Positions 7,646 to 16,402 of a stretch of DNA of 64,000 nucleotides are shown here, piece by piece; position 1 is the first letter of the stretch, and every line of letters starts with the position of its first letter. The stretch comes from Streptomyces sp. RKAG293 (GTDB taxonomy: Bacteria > Actinomycetota > Actinomycetes > Streptomycetales > Streptomycetaceae). The DNA lies in assembly GCF_023701745.1 (NCBI RefSeq), contig NZ_JAJOZB010000001.1:7177001-7241000 (forward strand). Direction: 5' to 3'. Below the pieces are notes generated by a model. That model was not told where the DNA came from. It worked only from the letters and a program-made list of their open reading frames with translations, and made no database searches. Made by a program: the position numbers and the translations under genes.

Positions 7646-9745
7646 ATGATTGAGACGAGCGGAACCGGGCGGCTGTGGCTGCTCTCCGGTCCCGGCAGCA
7701 GCTACGCCGTGCATCTGACCGAGCGCGACGAGCTGCTCCACCTGCACTGGGGCGCCCGGATCCAGCTCGCCGACGCCGAGGCACTGGCCGCCGAACCGCT
7801 CCCCGGCGGGAGCTCCTTCGAGTCACCGCTCGACGGCCACGAGGAGTACCCCGTCGAAGGCGGCCCGCGCTTCGTCCGGCCCGCGCTGTCGGTCCGTGAC
7901 GCCACGGCGCGCGGCACCGAATGGTGCTTCGAGGAGGCCGAGACCGAGGACGACGAGCTGCGGCTGCACTTCCACGACTCCGTCCACCATCTCGACCTGA
8001 CCCTGCACTACCGGGTCCGCACAGGCTCCGACGTCGTCGAGCGCTGGACCACCGCCACCCACGTGGCCAACGGGCACACCGGCCCCGTCGAGCTGCTGCG
8101 CGCCGATTCCGCCGCCTGGACCCTGCCGGAACGCGACGGGTGGCGGCTGTCGCACCTGCACGGCCGCTGGGCGGCCGAGACCCGGCTGGCCAGGACCGGG
8201 CTCACCGCGGGCGAGAAGATGATCGGCAGCCGGCGCGGCCACACCGGCCACCACCACCTGCCGTGGATCGGCCTCGACGCGGGCGACGCCGGCGAGGAGC
8301 ACGGCGAGGTGTGGACCGCCGCGCTCGCCTGGTCCGGCTCCTGGCGCATCGCCGTGCAGCAACTGCCCGACGGCCGGGTGCAGGCCACCGGCGGCGCCGG
8401 ACACGACGACGCGGGACTGCTGCGGCTGGAGCCGGGGGAGTCCTTCACCACCCCGGTCTTCGCCGGGCTCTACACCGACGGCGGCTTCGGCGCCGCGAGC
8501 CGCGCCTGGCACGCCCACCAGCTGGCCCACGTGATCCCGGACGCCGAACAGCCACGGCCGGTGCTCTACAACTCGTGGGAGGCGACCCGCTTCGACGTCG
8601 GCGAGGAGCAGCAGCGCGAACTCGCCCGCCGGGCCGCTGCGATGGGCGTCGAGCTCTTCGTCGTCGACGACGGCTGGTTCGGCGCCAGGACCAGCGACCG
8701 CGCCGGACTGGGCGACTGGACCGCCAACCCCGACCGGTTCCCGAACGGACTCAAGCCGCTCGCCGACGAGGTGCACGCCCTCGGCATGCGGTTCGGCATC
8801 TGGGTGGAACCGGAGATGGTCAACGCCGACAGCGACCTGTACCGCGCGCACCCGGACTGGGTGCAGCACCACAGCGGACGGCGCCGTACCGAGTTCCGCA
8901 ACCAGCTCGTCCTCAACCTCGCCCGCGAGGACGTGCGCGAGTACCTCTGGGAGCAGTTGGACGCGCTGCTGCACAGCGCCCCCGTCGACTACGTGAAGTG
9001 GGACTTCAACCGGTGCTTCACCGACGCCGGCTGGCCCGGTGAGCCCTACCCGCAGCGGCTGTGGGTCGACCATGTGCACGGGCTGTACGGGCTGCTCGAC
9101 CGGCTGCGGGCCGCGCACCCCGGCGTCGCCTTCGAGTCCTGCTCGGGCGGCGGCGGCCGGGTGGACCTCGGGATCCTGTCCCGTACCGACCAGGTGTGGA
9201 CCTCGGACAACACCGACCCGCTGGACCGGCTGCCGATCCAGTACGGGTTGAGTCAGCTGCACCCCGCCCGGGTGATGGCCGCCTGGGTCACCGACAGCCC
9301 CAACCGCATACTCAACCACCGGGTCAGCAGCCTGCGCTTCCGCTTCGTGAGCGCCATGGCCGGGGTGCTCGGCGTCGGCGGCGACCTGACGGCGTGGAGC
9401 GAGCGGGAGCTGGCCGAGGCCGCGGACTGGGTCGAGCTCTACAAGGCGATCCGGCCCGTCGTGCAGTACGGCGACCTGTACCGGCTGCGCGCGCCCGGCG
9501 ACGGCGGCCTCAGCGCCGTGCAGTACGTGCACGGCGACGAGATCGTCGTCCTCGCCTGGCTGCACTCCCAGTCCTTCGGCGAACCGCAGCCGCCGCTGCG
9601 GCTGCGCGGCCTCGACCCGGCGTCCGCGTACCGGGATCCCGCCACCGGAACCGTGCACCGCGGCGCCGTGCTGGCCACCCGCGGACTGCGGACCGGGCTG
9701 GCCGGCGACCTGGACGCGGCCGTATTCCGGCTGCGCGGAATATGA
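7646..9745 (+). CDS. Alpha-galactosidase, glycoside hydrolase family 36
   Basis: A 699-residue GH36 enzyme releasing terminal alpha-1,6-galactose from oligosaccharides such as melibiose or raffinose. Order of domains: N-terminal beta-sandwich (about 20-300), TIM barrel, C-terminal beta domain. The nucleophile Asp is about residue 453 in YVKWDFNR and the acid/base Asp about 521 in VWTSDNTDP. The GIWVEPEMVN strand and SCSGGGGR loop are also typical. The start follows AAGGGGAG; an upstream in-frame extension lacks a ribosome binding site and was rejected. No signal peptide is seen, so it probably acts on imported sugars. No transporter is adjacent. Confidence 0.94.
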   Translation: MIETSGTGRLWLLSGPGSSYAVHLTERDELLHLHWGARIQLADAEALAAEPLPGGSSFESPLDGHEEYPVEGGPRFVRPALSVRDATARGTEWCFEEAETEDDELRLHFHDSVHHLDLTLHYRVRTGSDVVERWTTATHVANGHTGPVELLRADSAAWTLPERDGWRLSHLHGRWAAETRLARTGLTAGEKMIGSRRGHTGHHHLPWIGLDAGDAGEEHGEVWTAALAWSGSWRIAVQQLPDGRVQATGGAGHDDAGLLRLEPGESFTTPVFAGLYTDGGFGAASRAWHAHQLAHVIPDAEQPRPVLYNSWEATRFDVGEEQQRELARRAAAMGVELFVVDDGWFGARTSDRAGLGDWTANPDRFPNGLKPLADEVHALGMRFGIWVEPEMVNADSDLYRAHPDWVQHHSGRRRTEFRNQLVLNLAREDVREYLWEQLDALLHSAPVDYVKWDFNRCFTDAGWPGEPYPQRLWVDHVHGLYGLLDRLRAAHPGVAFESCSGGGGRVDLGILSRTDQVWTSDNTDPLDRLPIQYGLSQLHPARVMAAWVTDSPNRILNHRVSSLRFRFVSAMAGVLGVGGDLTAWSERELAEAADWVELYKAIRPVVQYGDLYRLRAPGDGGLSAVQYVHGDEIVVLAWLHSQSFGEPQPPLRLRGLDPASAYRDPATGTVHRGAVLATRGLRTGLAGDLDAAVFRLRGI

Positions 9746-9824
9746 CCTCGTGTTCTAAATCACGCCGCGTCAACCCCCGGTTACGATGGCGTAGGTCACT
9801 TCCGGAAGGGGAGTATGGGCTGCC

Positions 9825-10616
9825 GTGGCTGACGATTCGAAAACAGACAACAGTGGCGCGATCGGGTCGTACACCGCGGTGGGGGACAGCTTCACCGAGG
9901 GCGTCGGCGACCCTGGTCCTGACGGCGCTTTCGTCGGCTGGGCCGACCGCCTGGCCGTTCAACTCGCCGATCGGCGAGCCGAACACGACTTCCGCTATGC
10001 CAACCTCGCCGTGCGCGGCCGGCTGCTCGACCAGATCGTGGCCGAGCAGGTACCACGCGCCAAGGAGCTCGCACCGGACCTGGTGACGTTCTGCGCGGGC
10101 GGCAACGACATCCTCCGGCCGGGCAGCGACCCGGACGATGTGGCCGAGCGGCTGGAGGCGGCCGTCGCCGACCTCAACTCCTCGGTCGGCACGGTGCTGA
10201 TCTGCACCGGCTTCGACACCCGTGACGTCCCGGTGCTGCGCCATCTGCGCGGCAAGATCGCGACGTACACGGCGCACGTCCGGTCGATCGCGGACCGCCA
10301 GGACTGCCCGGTGCTCGACCTGTGGTCGCTGCGCTCGGTGCAGGACCGGCGGGCGTGGAGCGGCGACCGGCTCCATCTGTCCCCGGAGGGCCACACCCTG
10401 GTCGCGCTGCGCGCGGCGCAGGTGCTGGGCCTCCCCGTGTGCGCCGATCCCGAGCAGGCCTGGGAGCCGGAGCCGGTGCGCGCACCGGGCGAGGTACGGC
10501 GCGACAACATCCACTGGGCCCGCGAGCACCTGGTGCCGTGGATCGGCCGCCGGCTGCGCGGCGAATCCTCCGGCGACCACGTCGAGCCCAAGCGTCCTGA
10601 CCTGCTGCCGCTGTAG
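9825..10616 (+). CDS. SGNH/GDSL-family hydrolase
   Basis: A 263-residue esterase/lipase-like protein with block I GDSFTEGVGDPG, a Gly block (NLAVRGR), an Asn block (CAGGNDIL) and the catalytic Asp-His pair in DRLHLSPEGH, so all four SGNH catalytic positions are present. No signal peptide is visible and the enzyme is probably cytoplasmic. It starts at GTG behind GGAAGGGGAG. The gene stands alone between the alpha-galactosidase and a convergent regulator. The acyl-ester substrate cannot be predicted. Confidence 0.88.
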   Translation: MADDSKTDNSGAIGSYTAVGDSFTEGVGDPGPDGAFVGWADRLAVQLADRRAEHDFRYANLAVRGRLLDQIVAEQVPRAKELAPDLVTFCAGGNDILRPGSDPDDVAERLEAAVADLNSSVGTVLICTGFDTRDVPVLRHLRGKIATYTAHVRSIADRQDCPVLDLWSLRSVQDRRAWSGDRLHLSPEGHTLVALRAAQVLGLPVCADPEQAWEPEPVRAPGEVRRDNIHWAREHLVPWIGRRLRGESSGDHVEPKRPDLLPL

Positions 10617-10705
10617 GCAGTGGGCGGGAGTCGCCACGGGCCGTCGGCAGCGGGGCGGTCGGAGGCGGCGGTTCGGGAAACGGTCGGGCAGCGGCGTGGG
10701 GACGG

Positions 10706-11170
10706 TCAGGGGTGCCGGCGGGCGGGCGGGCAGGGCAGCTCGGCCCAGACCACGCGCCCCTCGCCGTCCTCGGCCGGGCCCACCCCCCAGGACTGCGCCA
10801 GAACGCTGACGAGCAGCAGTCCGCGCCCGCACTCCTCGTCGACATCGGCGGTGCGGGTGCGCGGCTCGGTCCGCCCGTGCCCCTGGTCGGTGACCTCGAC
10901 GCGCAGCACCCGGCCCAGAGCCAGCAGCGAACAGGTGATCTTCTCGCTGTCGGTGTGGCGGACGGCGTTGGTGAACAGCTCCGTCACCACCAGCCCCGCG
11001 TCGTCGGTGACTTCGAGATCCACCCCCCAGTCCCGCAGACGCGCGCGGACGCGTCCGCGCGCGTCCGCCACGGAGGCGTTCTGCGCGGGCAGCCGGAAGA
11101 CGTCATGGCGGCCGGGATGGACCGGGCCGTCATGACGTGCTACCCGGAGAGCGTCTTGGGAAGCAGCCAC
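10706..11170 (-). CDS. ATP-binding anti-sigma/regulatory protein (RsbW/SpoIIAB-type HATPase)
   Basis: About 154 residues of GHKL-type ATPase fold: N-box ELFTNAVRHT, G1 box VEVTDQGHG and the G2-like CGRGLLLVSVLA. Streptomyces has dozens of these stand-alone kinase-like domains, many placed next to HTH-DUF5753/DUF397 pairs as here. They are thought to act as anti-sigma-type switches, but no partner is shown by the sequence. I use the GTG start; a TTG 36 bp further upstream would extend the frame by 12 codons with no better ribosome binding site. Confidence 0.8.
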   Translation of the reverse strand: MAASQDALRVARHDGPVHPGRHDVFRLPAQNASVADARGRVRARLRDWGVDLEVTDDAGLVVTELFTNAVRHTDSEKITCSLLALGRVLRVEVTDQGHGRTEPRTRTADVDEECGRGLLLVSVLAQSWGVGPAEDGEGRVVWAELPCPPARRHP

Positions 11171-11215
11171 TCCGCAACTATGAGGGTCGCGCCGAACACA
11201 TGGCAAGGTCCGATC

Positions 11216-11226
11216 TGTAAATTACA
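11216..11226. promoter_or_regulatory. AT-rich palindrome between divergent regulators
   Basis: TGTAAATTACA (5+1+5 palindrome) lies in the gap between the divergent ATPase and HTH-DUF5753 genes, in a markedly AT-rich patch of an otherwise GC-rich region. It is a plausible promoter-proximal operator, perhaps for the HTH protein itself. This is inference from position only. Confidence 0.35.
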
Positions 11227-11306
11227 CAATCGCCTGTACGGTCTGTTCGGTCCACTGACGGCATGGCACACTGCGTACCACCGAGGGAAGTTGGAGGAGG
11301 AGACTC

Positions 11307-12173
11307 GTGGCGGAAGCACGGCCGGGAGGCGCCCCGACCGTACTGCGGGTGGTGCTCGGCAAACGACTCCAGGACCTGCGGGAGAAGGCGGGCCTCTCCT
11401 ACGAGCAGGCCGGTCTGGCTCTCGATGTCACTCATGCCACGATCCGCAGGATGGAGAAGGCCGAGGTCGGCCTCAAACTGCCCTACGTCGAGAAGCTGCT
11501 GCAGACCTACGGAGTCACGTCTCCCACCGAGGTCAGCGGCTTTCTCGCGCTCACGCGCGAGGCGAACCGGCCGGGCTGGTGGCACCGCTTCCGGGACGTC
11601 CTGCCGGAGTGGTTCAGCGCCTTCGTCAGCCTGGAGGGCGAGGCCAGCATCATCCGCGCCTACGAGCCGCACTACGTACCCGGGCTGTTGCAGACCGAGG
11701 AGTACACGCGTGCGGTGCTGTGGGCCGGCCTGCCGCACGCCTCCGTCGACGAGATCGACCGCCTGGTGGCACTGCGCCTGGAGCGCCAGGCGCTGCTCAC
11801 CCGGGAGAAGGCACCCCTGCTGTGGGTCGTGATGGACGAGACGGTGCTGCGCCGTCCCATCGGCGGCGTGGACGTCATGCGCGCCCAGATCGCGCACCTG
11901 GCCGAGCTCACCGAGCTGCCCAACGTCCGGCTGCAGGTGATGCCGTTCACGGCGGGCCCGCACTCCGCGATGTACGGGCCCTTCCACATCTTCCGGTTCG
12001 AGATCCAGGAACTCCCGGACATCGCCTACACCGAGAGCCTGATCGGTGGCGCGTACTTCGACGAACGCGACGACGTGTCGGCCTTTCTGGAGGCGCTGGA
12101 CCGGATGTGCGCGCAGGCCGCGCCGGCACAGAGCACCAAGGCCATCCTCGGTGGCATTCGCAAGGAGATCTGA
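11307..12173 (+). CDS. HTH (XRE) regulator with DUF5753 (WhiJ-like family)
   Basis: A 288-residue protein: N-terminal XRE helix-turn-helix (about residues 10-70; LRVVLGKRLQDLREKAGLS, then SYEQAGLALDVTHATIRRME) followed by the DUF5753 domain (about 100-280; YEPHYVPGLLQTEEYTRAV, VMDETVLRRPIGG, MPFTAGPHSAM). In Streptomyces these proteins are coupled to small DUF397 proteins, as at the whiJ and abaA loci, and influence development and antibiotic production. GTG start behind GGAGGAGG. The DUF397 gene follows 3 bp after its stop. Confidence 0.92.
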   Translation: MAEARPGGAPTVLRVVLGKRLQDLREKAGLSYEQAGLALDVTHATIRRMEKAEVGLKLPYVEKLLQTYGVTSPTEVSGFLALTREANRPGWWHRFRDVLPEWFSAFVSLEGEASIIRAYEPHYVPGLLQTEEYTRAVLWAGLPHASVDEIDRLVALRLERQALLTREKAPLLWVVMDETVLRRPIGGVDVMRAQIAHLAELTELPNVRLQVMPFTAGPHSAMYGPFHIFRFEIQELPDIAYTESLIGGAYFDERDDVSAFLEALDRMCAQAAPAQSTKAILGGIRKEI

Positions 12174-12176
12174 CCC

Positions 12177-12410
12177 ATGGGTCGCATATACAACGGCATG
12201 CCCGCGAAGGACCTCGGTCACGAGGGCTGGCGGAAGCCGTGGAGCGGCGGCAACGGCGGCAGCTGCGTCGAAGCCAAGAAACTGAACGACGGCCGGGTGG
12301 CGCTGCGCCAGTCCACCGACCCCGACGGCCCGGCGCTGATCTACACCGATCTTGAGATCTCCACGTTCATCCAGGGCGCGAAGGCCGGCGAAGCGGACTT
12401 CCTCCTGTGA
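12177..12410 (+). CDS. DUF397 small protein, partner of the HTH-DUF5753 regulator
   Basis: A 77-residue protein with the DUF397 pattern: WRKPWSGGNGGSCVEAKKL, then VALRQSTDPDGPALIYT and an F-containing C-terminal helix (ISTFIQGAKAGEADFLL). Such proteins pair with the DUF5753 regulator encoded just upstream and may antagonise it in the manner of a toxin-antitoxin-like switch; that role is known for the family only in outline. Confidence 0.9.
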   Translation: MGRIYNGMPAKDLGHEGWRKPWSGGNGGSCVEAKKLNDGRVALRQSTDPDGPALIYTDLEISTFIQGAKAGEADFLL

Positions 12411-12480
12411 CGGTCGTGACCATCATGCGCACCGCCGTCGCTGCCGCGGCCGGGCGAACAGAACCGAACCGGAGGACGGC

Positions 12481-13287
12481 GTGACCGACCAGGGATTTCC
12501 CGTCGACGAGATAGACACCAGCATGCCGCACCCGGCCCGCATGTACGACTTCTACCTCGGCGGCTGGGACAACTACGAGGTCGACCGGATGGCCGCGCAG
12601 CGGGTCATCGACGTCCTCCCCGACATCATCCCGGGGGCGCGCGCCAACCGTCACTTCCTCCACCGGAGCGTGCGCTTCCTGGCGGAGCGGGGCATCCGCC
12701 AGATCATCGACATCGGCACCGGCATTCCCACCTCACCGAACACCCACGAGGTGGCGCAGGCCGTATCGCCCGATGTGCGGGTGGCCTACGTCGACAACGA
12801 CCCGATCGTCGCCACGCACGCCGGCGCCAGGATGACCGGCAGCGGGAACACCGAGTTCTTCCTCGGTGACGTGCGCCGGCCGCGCACCATCCTGGACCAC
12901 CCGGCCATCGGCAAACTGATCGACTTCGACCAGCCGGTCGCCGTCCTGCTCATCGCCGTCCTGCACTTCGTCACCGACGAGGAGGACCCGGCCGGCATCG
13001 TGGCCACCCTGCGCGACGCACTGCCCGCGGGCAGTTACCTGGTGATGTCGCACGCCACGGCGGACTTCCACGGTGGCAGCTTCCCCGAGGTCAGCAAGAT
13101 CTACGAAAAGGCCACCGCCACCCTGAACGTGCGCAAGCGCGTCGACATCGAGCCCTTCTTCGACGGATTCGACCTTCTCGAACCCGGCCTGGTACAGGTC
13201 CCGTTGTGGCGGCCCGACGGAGCGGGCCCGACGGCCGATGAGGTCAGCCGGGTCGGGTTCTACGGCGGAGTGGCCCGCAAGAGCTGA
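12481..13287 (+). CDS. SAM-dependent methyltransferase (DUF574 family)
   Basis: A 268-residue protein with the DUF574 hallmark start (PARMYDFYLGGWDNYEVDR), the SAM-binding loop DIGTGIPTSPNTHEVAQ and the acidic strand AYVDNDPIV. The family is very common in Streptomyces, usually near HTH-DUF5753/DUF397 pairs, and its substrate is unknown. The GTG start lies 70 bp after the DUF397 stop. Its 3' end overlaps the convergent STM4011-family gene by 28 bp. Confidence 0.9.
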   Translation: MTDQGFPVDEIDTSMPHPARMYDFYLGGWDNYEVDRMAAQRVIDVLPDIIPGARANRHFLHRSVRFLAERGIRQIIDIGTGIPTSPNTHEVAQAVSPDVRVAYVDNDPIVATHAGARMTGSGNTEFFLGDVRRPRTILDHPAIGKLIDFDQPVAVLLIAVLHFVTDEEDPAGIVATLRDALPAGSYLVMSHATADFHGGSFPEVSKIYEKATATLNVRKRVDIEPFFDGFDLLEPGLVQVPLWRPDGAGPTADEVSRVGFYGGVARKS

Positions 13288-14174
13288 ACGCGTGGCGCGG
13301 GGATCCGTTCCAGCACGCCGCCCGCGAAGGTGTCGTACAACGGGAGCGACTCCAGATGGACGTAGCCGATGTGGCACTCGCAGACGGCGAGCGGGCACGC
13401 CCGCGGCCGCAGCGCCCGGCGGTACGAGCCGTCGTAGAGGTTGCCGAGCTCGGCGGGTACGAAGTGACAGCGGCGGACGGTGCCTTCGCCGTCCACCGAG
13501 ATCACCGACTCGCCGGTGCGGCAGGGCAGTCCCGCGCTGCGGTGCGGGTGCCGGCTGTAGGGGAAGTGCGGGTCGATGGCCGTCCACCCGTCCGCTTCGG
13601 CGTCCGTGTACGTGTGCCCCTCGGCCGCGTTGATCCACAGATAGACATGGTCGGGAAGGTCGGCGCGCAGCCGCCGGGCCTCGGCGAGATGCTCCGGGAG
13701 GCCGACGACGCCCACGCTGTGCCGGACCGAGCGGTCCGCCAGGTCCCGGCACTTGGCGAGGAACCGGTCGTACGGCGTCTGGCCGGGGTGGTAGGTGCAC
13801 CACAGTGCGAGGGTGTTGGGGTCGGCGTCCTCCAGCCAGTCGGTGCGGCAGCTGAGATTGGTCTGGATCGCCACCCGCCGGATGTGCGGCAGGTGGCTCA
13901 GCTCCGCGAGGGTGCGCCGGTACCAGGAGCGCACCAGGCCCTCGCCCCAGGGCGTGAAGAGCAGCGACAGCCGGTCGCCGGTCTGTGCCGTGGCCCAGCC
14001 GGCGAAGCGCTCCAGGGCGGCGCGGTCGGCGCGCAACTGCTCCCGGCTGTCGCGGCGCTTGGCGAACGGGCAGTAGGGGCAGTCGTAGTCGCAGCTCGCG
14101 AGCGGACCGCGGTAGAGGATCGACAGGTCCATCGGGGTCGGTGCGTCGTTCGGGTCGGCCGTGGGAGTGCTCAT
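13260..14174 (-). CDS. STM4011-family radical SAM protein
   Basis: A 304-residue radical SAM protein with the cluster motif CDYDCPYC (Cys 28, 32, 35), preceded by MDLSILYRGPLAS, which is typical of the STM4011 family named after a Salmonella locus. The reaction is unknown. It is the last gene of a five-family operon (STM4011 to STM4015 order) and overlaps the upstream STM4012 gene by ATGA. The Cys-containing C-terminal stretch (CPLAVCECHIGY) suggests an additional iron-sulfur cluster, as in SPASM-like proteins. Its 3' end runs 28 bp into the convergent methyltransferase gene. Confidence 0.85.
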   Translation of the reverse strand: MSTPTADPNDAPTPMDLSILYRGPLASCDYDCPYCPFAKRRDSREQLRADRAALERFAGWATAQTGDRLSLLFTPWGEGLVRSWYRRTLAELSHLPHIRRVAIQTNLSCRTDWLEDADPNTLALWCTYHPGQTPYDRFLAKCRDLADRSVRHSVGVVGLPEHLAEARRLRADLPDHVYLWINAAEGHTYTDAEADGWTAIDPHFPYSRHPHRSAGLPCRTGESVISVDGEGTVRRCHFVPAELGNLYDGSYRRALRPRACPLAVCECHIGYVHLESLPLYDTFAGGVLERIPAPRVQLLRATPP

Positions 14175-15592
14175 TTCGCGTCGTACTCGGCCATGAGGGC
14201 GCGGACGGGGTCCGAGAACAGGGCGGGGCCGACCGCGTCGGAGTGCGCCAGCCCTTCCGCGGACAGCCGCAGCCGCTCGGGGGCGGCCGTACCGTCGAGC
14301 CAGCCCGCGGCGGCGAACCGGCCGAGCTCGACGGGGAAGTCCTGCTCAGGGCCGGTGCCGAAGCGTGCCCGGTAGTCGTCCACCGGCATGCCCCCGGCCT
14401 GGAGCAGCGACTGCAGCAGATGGCGGCGGCGGGGCTCGTCCCCGTTCATTCGCCGGCCGAACTCGGCGACGGCGAACTGCTGGGTGGAGCGGGTGGTGTA
14501 GTCGTCGATGATCCCCCGGATCTCACTCATGCCGACCGCGTAGTCGAAGGAGTAGTGCAGCGCGGAGGTGTACGAGCGGGCGCCGCAGCCGAGGCCGATC
14601 ATGCCGTCGGTCTGGCATGCGTAGTCCTCTCCGCCGGTGGCGGGCGCGCCCCGGCGGCGGAACATCCGCATCGACACCTGCTCGTAGCCCTGGGCCAGGA
14701 GGTGGTCACGGCCGAACCGGTACAGGCGCAGCCGCTGCTCGTCCCACGCCGTCTCCGCGTCGGCCGTGTCAGTACCCATGCCGCTGCTCAGGCGGCCGAG
14801 GCCGGTCAGCGGGCGTACGTAGAGCGGGTAGAGGTACAGCTCCTCGGGCTGCCAGGCGAGGGCGGCGTCCAGGGACCGCTGCCAGCTGCGCTCGGTCTGG
14901 CCGTCGATGCCGTAGATCAGGTCGATGTTGAGGACGGGGATGCGGGCGCCGCGGATCCGGGACAGCGCCGCCTCGACGTCGGCGCGCCGCTGCGGGCGGA
15001 CCGCCGCGCGCGACTCGGTGTCGTCGAAGCTCTGCACCCCGAGGCTGAGTCGGGTCGTGCCGCGGTCGGCGAGGACCGCCAGCCGGTCGGCGGTCGCCGT
15101 GGCCGGCGACGCCTCGACCGACAGCGGGATCGCCCGCAGGTCGGCGCCCATGCGCAGTTCGGCGATGTCGCAGAGCCGCTCCAGCTCGGCGGCGTCCAGG
15201 AACGTCGGTGTCCCGCCGCCGAAGGCCGCCGCCGCGAACCGCGGTTCGCCGCCGGACGCGTCGAGCGCTTCGCGGACCGCGCCCGCCTGGCGCTCCAGGG
15301 CGTCGAGATAGCGGGTGGTGAGCCCCTCGGGGGCGCCGATCCGGGTGAAGAGGTTGCAGAAGCCGCACCGCACCTCGCAGAACGGTATGTGGGCGTAGAG
15401 GGAGAGCGCGCCCACCGGTTCGCCCGCCCACAGGTCGCGCAGCGGCGGCCGGTCCCGCAGCTTCCGGTACGCGGTCTTGTGCGGGTAGGCGTAGACGTAG
15501 CTCTCGTACGGCCGGGTGCCGGTGCCGGTGCCGGTGTCGGTGTCGGTGCCGGTGTCGGTGGAGGTCGCGGGGTCGATCGTCGTGGTGCTCAT
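14171..15592 (-). CDS. STM4012-family radical SAM protein (HemN-like)
   Basis: A 473-residue radical SAM enzyme resembling HemN/HemW coproporphyrinogen dehydrogenases: LYAHIPFCEVRCGFCN (Cys 72, 76, 79), FGGGTPTFL, and the HemN C-terminal domain. It belongs to the STM4012 family, a fixed partner of STM4011. The substrate is unknown. The N-terminus carries a Thr/Gly/Asp low-complexity run (about residues 10-27) encoded by imperfect hexanucleotide repeats. Four-bp overlaps on both sides place it inside a tightly coupled operon. Confidence 0.85.
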   Translation of the reverse strand: MSTTTIDPATSTDTGTDTDTGTGTGTRPYESYVYAYPHKTAYRKLRDRPPLRDLWAGEPVGALSLYAHIPFCEVRCGFCNLFTRIGAPEGLTTRYLDALERQAGAVREALDASGGEPRFAAAAFGGGTPTFLDAAELERLCDIAELRMGADLRAIPLSVEASPATATADRLAVLADRGTTRLSLGVQSFDDTESRAAVRPQRRADVEAALSRIRGARIPVLNIDLIYGIDGQTERSWQRSLDAALAWQPEELYLYPLYVRPLTGLGRLSSGMGTDTADAETAWDEQRLRLYRFGRDHLLAQGYEQVSMRMFRRRGAPATGGEDYACQTDGMIGLGCGARSYTSALHYSFDYAVGMSEIRGIIDDYTTRSTQQFAVAEFGRRMNGDEPRRRHLLQSLLQAGGMPVDDYRARFGTGPEQDFPVELGRFAAAGWLDGTAAPERLRLSAEGLAHSDAVGPALFSDPVRALMAEYDAK

Positions 15593-16401
15593 CGCTGTGC
15601 CTCGGCCTCAAGGAAGAAGTGGGCGTAGGGGACGGTCCAGACGGCCTCATGGCCGAGCCGGTGGCCGGTGAAGCCGTCGTCGCCGTACGTGGTGCCATGG
15701 TCGGAGCAGACGATCGCGAAGCAGGGGCGGCGGCTGCTCGCCGCCGTGAACAGCCGGCCGATGTGCCGGTCCACGTACTCCAGCGCCGCGGCGTGCGTCG
15801 CGCGGGAGTCGCCCGCCTCGCGGGTGGCGCCGGGCAGATGGAACCAGTTGGGCTGGTGCAGTGCCGAGACGTTCACGAAGAGGAAGAGCCGCTGCTCGTC
15901 GGGCAGCCCGGCGACGACCTCCTCGGCGCGGGTGATCTGCGCCTCGAAGGAGGTGGGGGAGGGCACGCCGAACTCCGGCTCCCAGTGGCTCTCCTGGAAC
16001 ATCCCGGGCAGCACGGACCCCAGGGGCGCCTGCTTGTTGAAGAAGCCGACGCCGCCGATGCACACCGTCCGGTACCCGGCCGCCGCCAGACCCGACACCA
16101 GGTCGGGTGTGTCGAACACATAGGTGCCGTCCGCTGTCGTCTCACTGCCGGCGAAGCGGGCCGCGAAGAGCCGCGGATGCGGTCCCGGGGTGGCCGGAGT
16201 CGGCAGGAAACCGGCGAAGATGGCCTGGTGGGAGGCGTACGTGAAGCTGCCCGGCGCATGCCGCCGCTCCCAGCCGCCGACGGGCAGACGGGCGGCGAGA
16301 TGCGGGATCCGGCCCGCGGCCGCCAGCTCCTGGGCCACGTCGAAGCGCAGGGTGTCCAGGGTGACGAGCAGCAGGTCGTGACTGCCTACGATCTCGTTCA
16401 T
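15589..16401 (-). CDS. STM4013-family hydrolase (sulfatase/alkaline-phosphatase fold)
   Basis: A 270-residue protein of the alkaline-phosphatase superfamily. The start MNEIVGSHDLLLVTLDTLR gives the first metal-binding Asp, and CSDHGTTYGDDG near the C-terminus gives the Asp-His pair typical of sulfatases and phosphomutases. STM4013/SEN3800 proteins always travel with STM4011/4012/4014/4015. Whether the bond cleaved is a sulfate, phosphate or other ester is unknown. I chose the ATG giving the family-typical start; an ATG seven codons upstream would overlap the STM4014 gene. Confidence 0.83.
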   Translation of the reverse strand: MNEIVGSHDLLLVTLDTLRFDVAQELAAAGRIPHLAARLPVGGWERRHAPGSFTYASHQAIFAGFLPTPATPGPHPRLFAARFAGSETTADGTYVFDTPDLVSGLAAAGYRTVCIGGVGFFNKQAPLGSVLPGMFQESHWEPEFGVPSPTSFEAQITRAEEVVAGLPDEQRLFLFVNVSALHQPNWFHLPGATREAGDSRATHAAALEYVDRHIGRLFTAASSRRPCFAIVCSDHGTTYGDDGFTGHRLGHEAVWTVPYAHFFLEAEAQR

Positions 16402-16402
16402 C

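Noticed and set aside
13985..15628. Plus-strand frame of 547 codons opposite the STM4011/STM4012 genes
   Set aside because: A composition-driven shadow of the minus-strand radical SAM genes, which have intact Cys motifs and operon overlaps.
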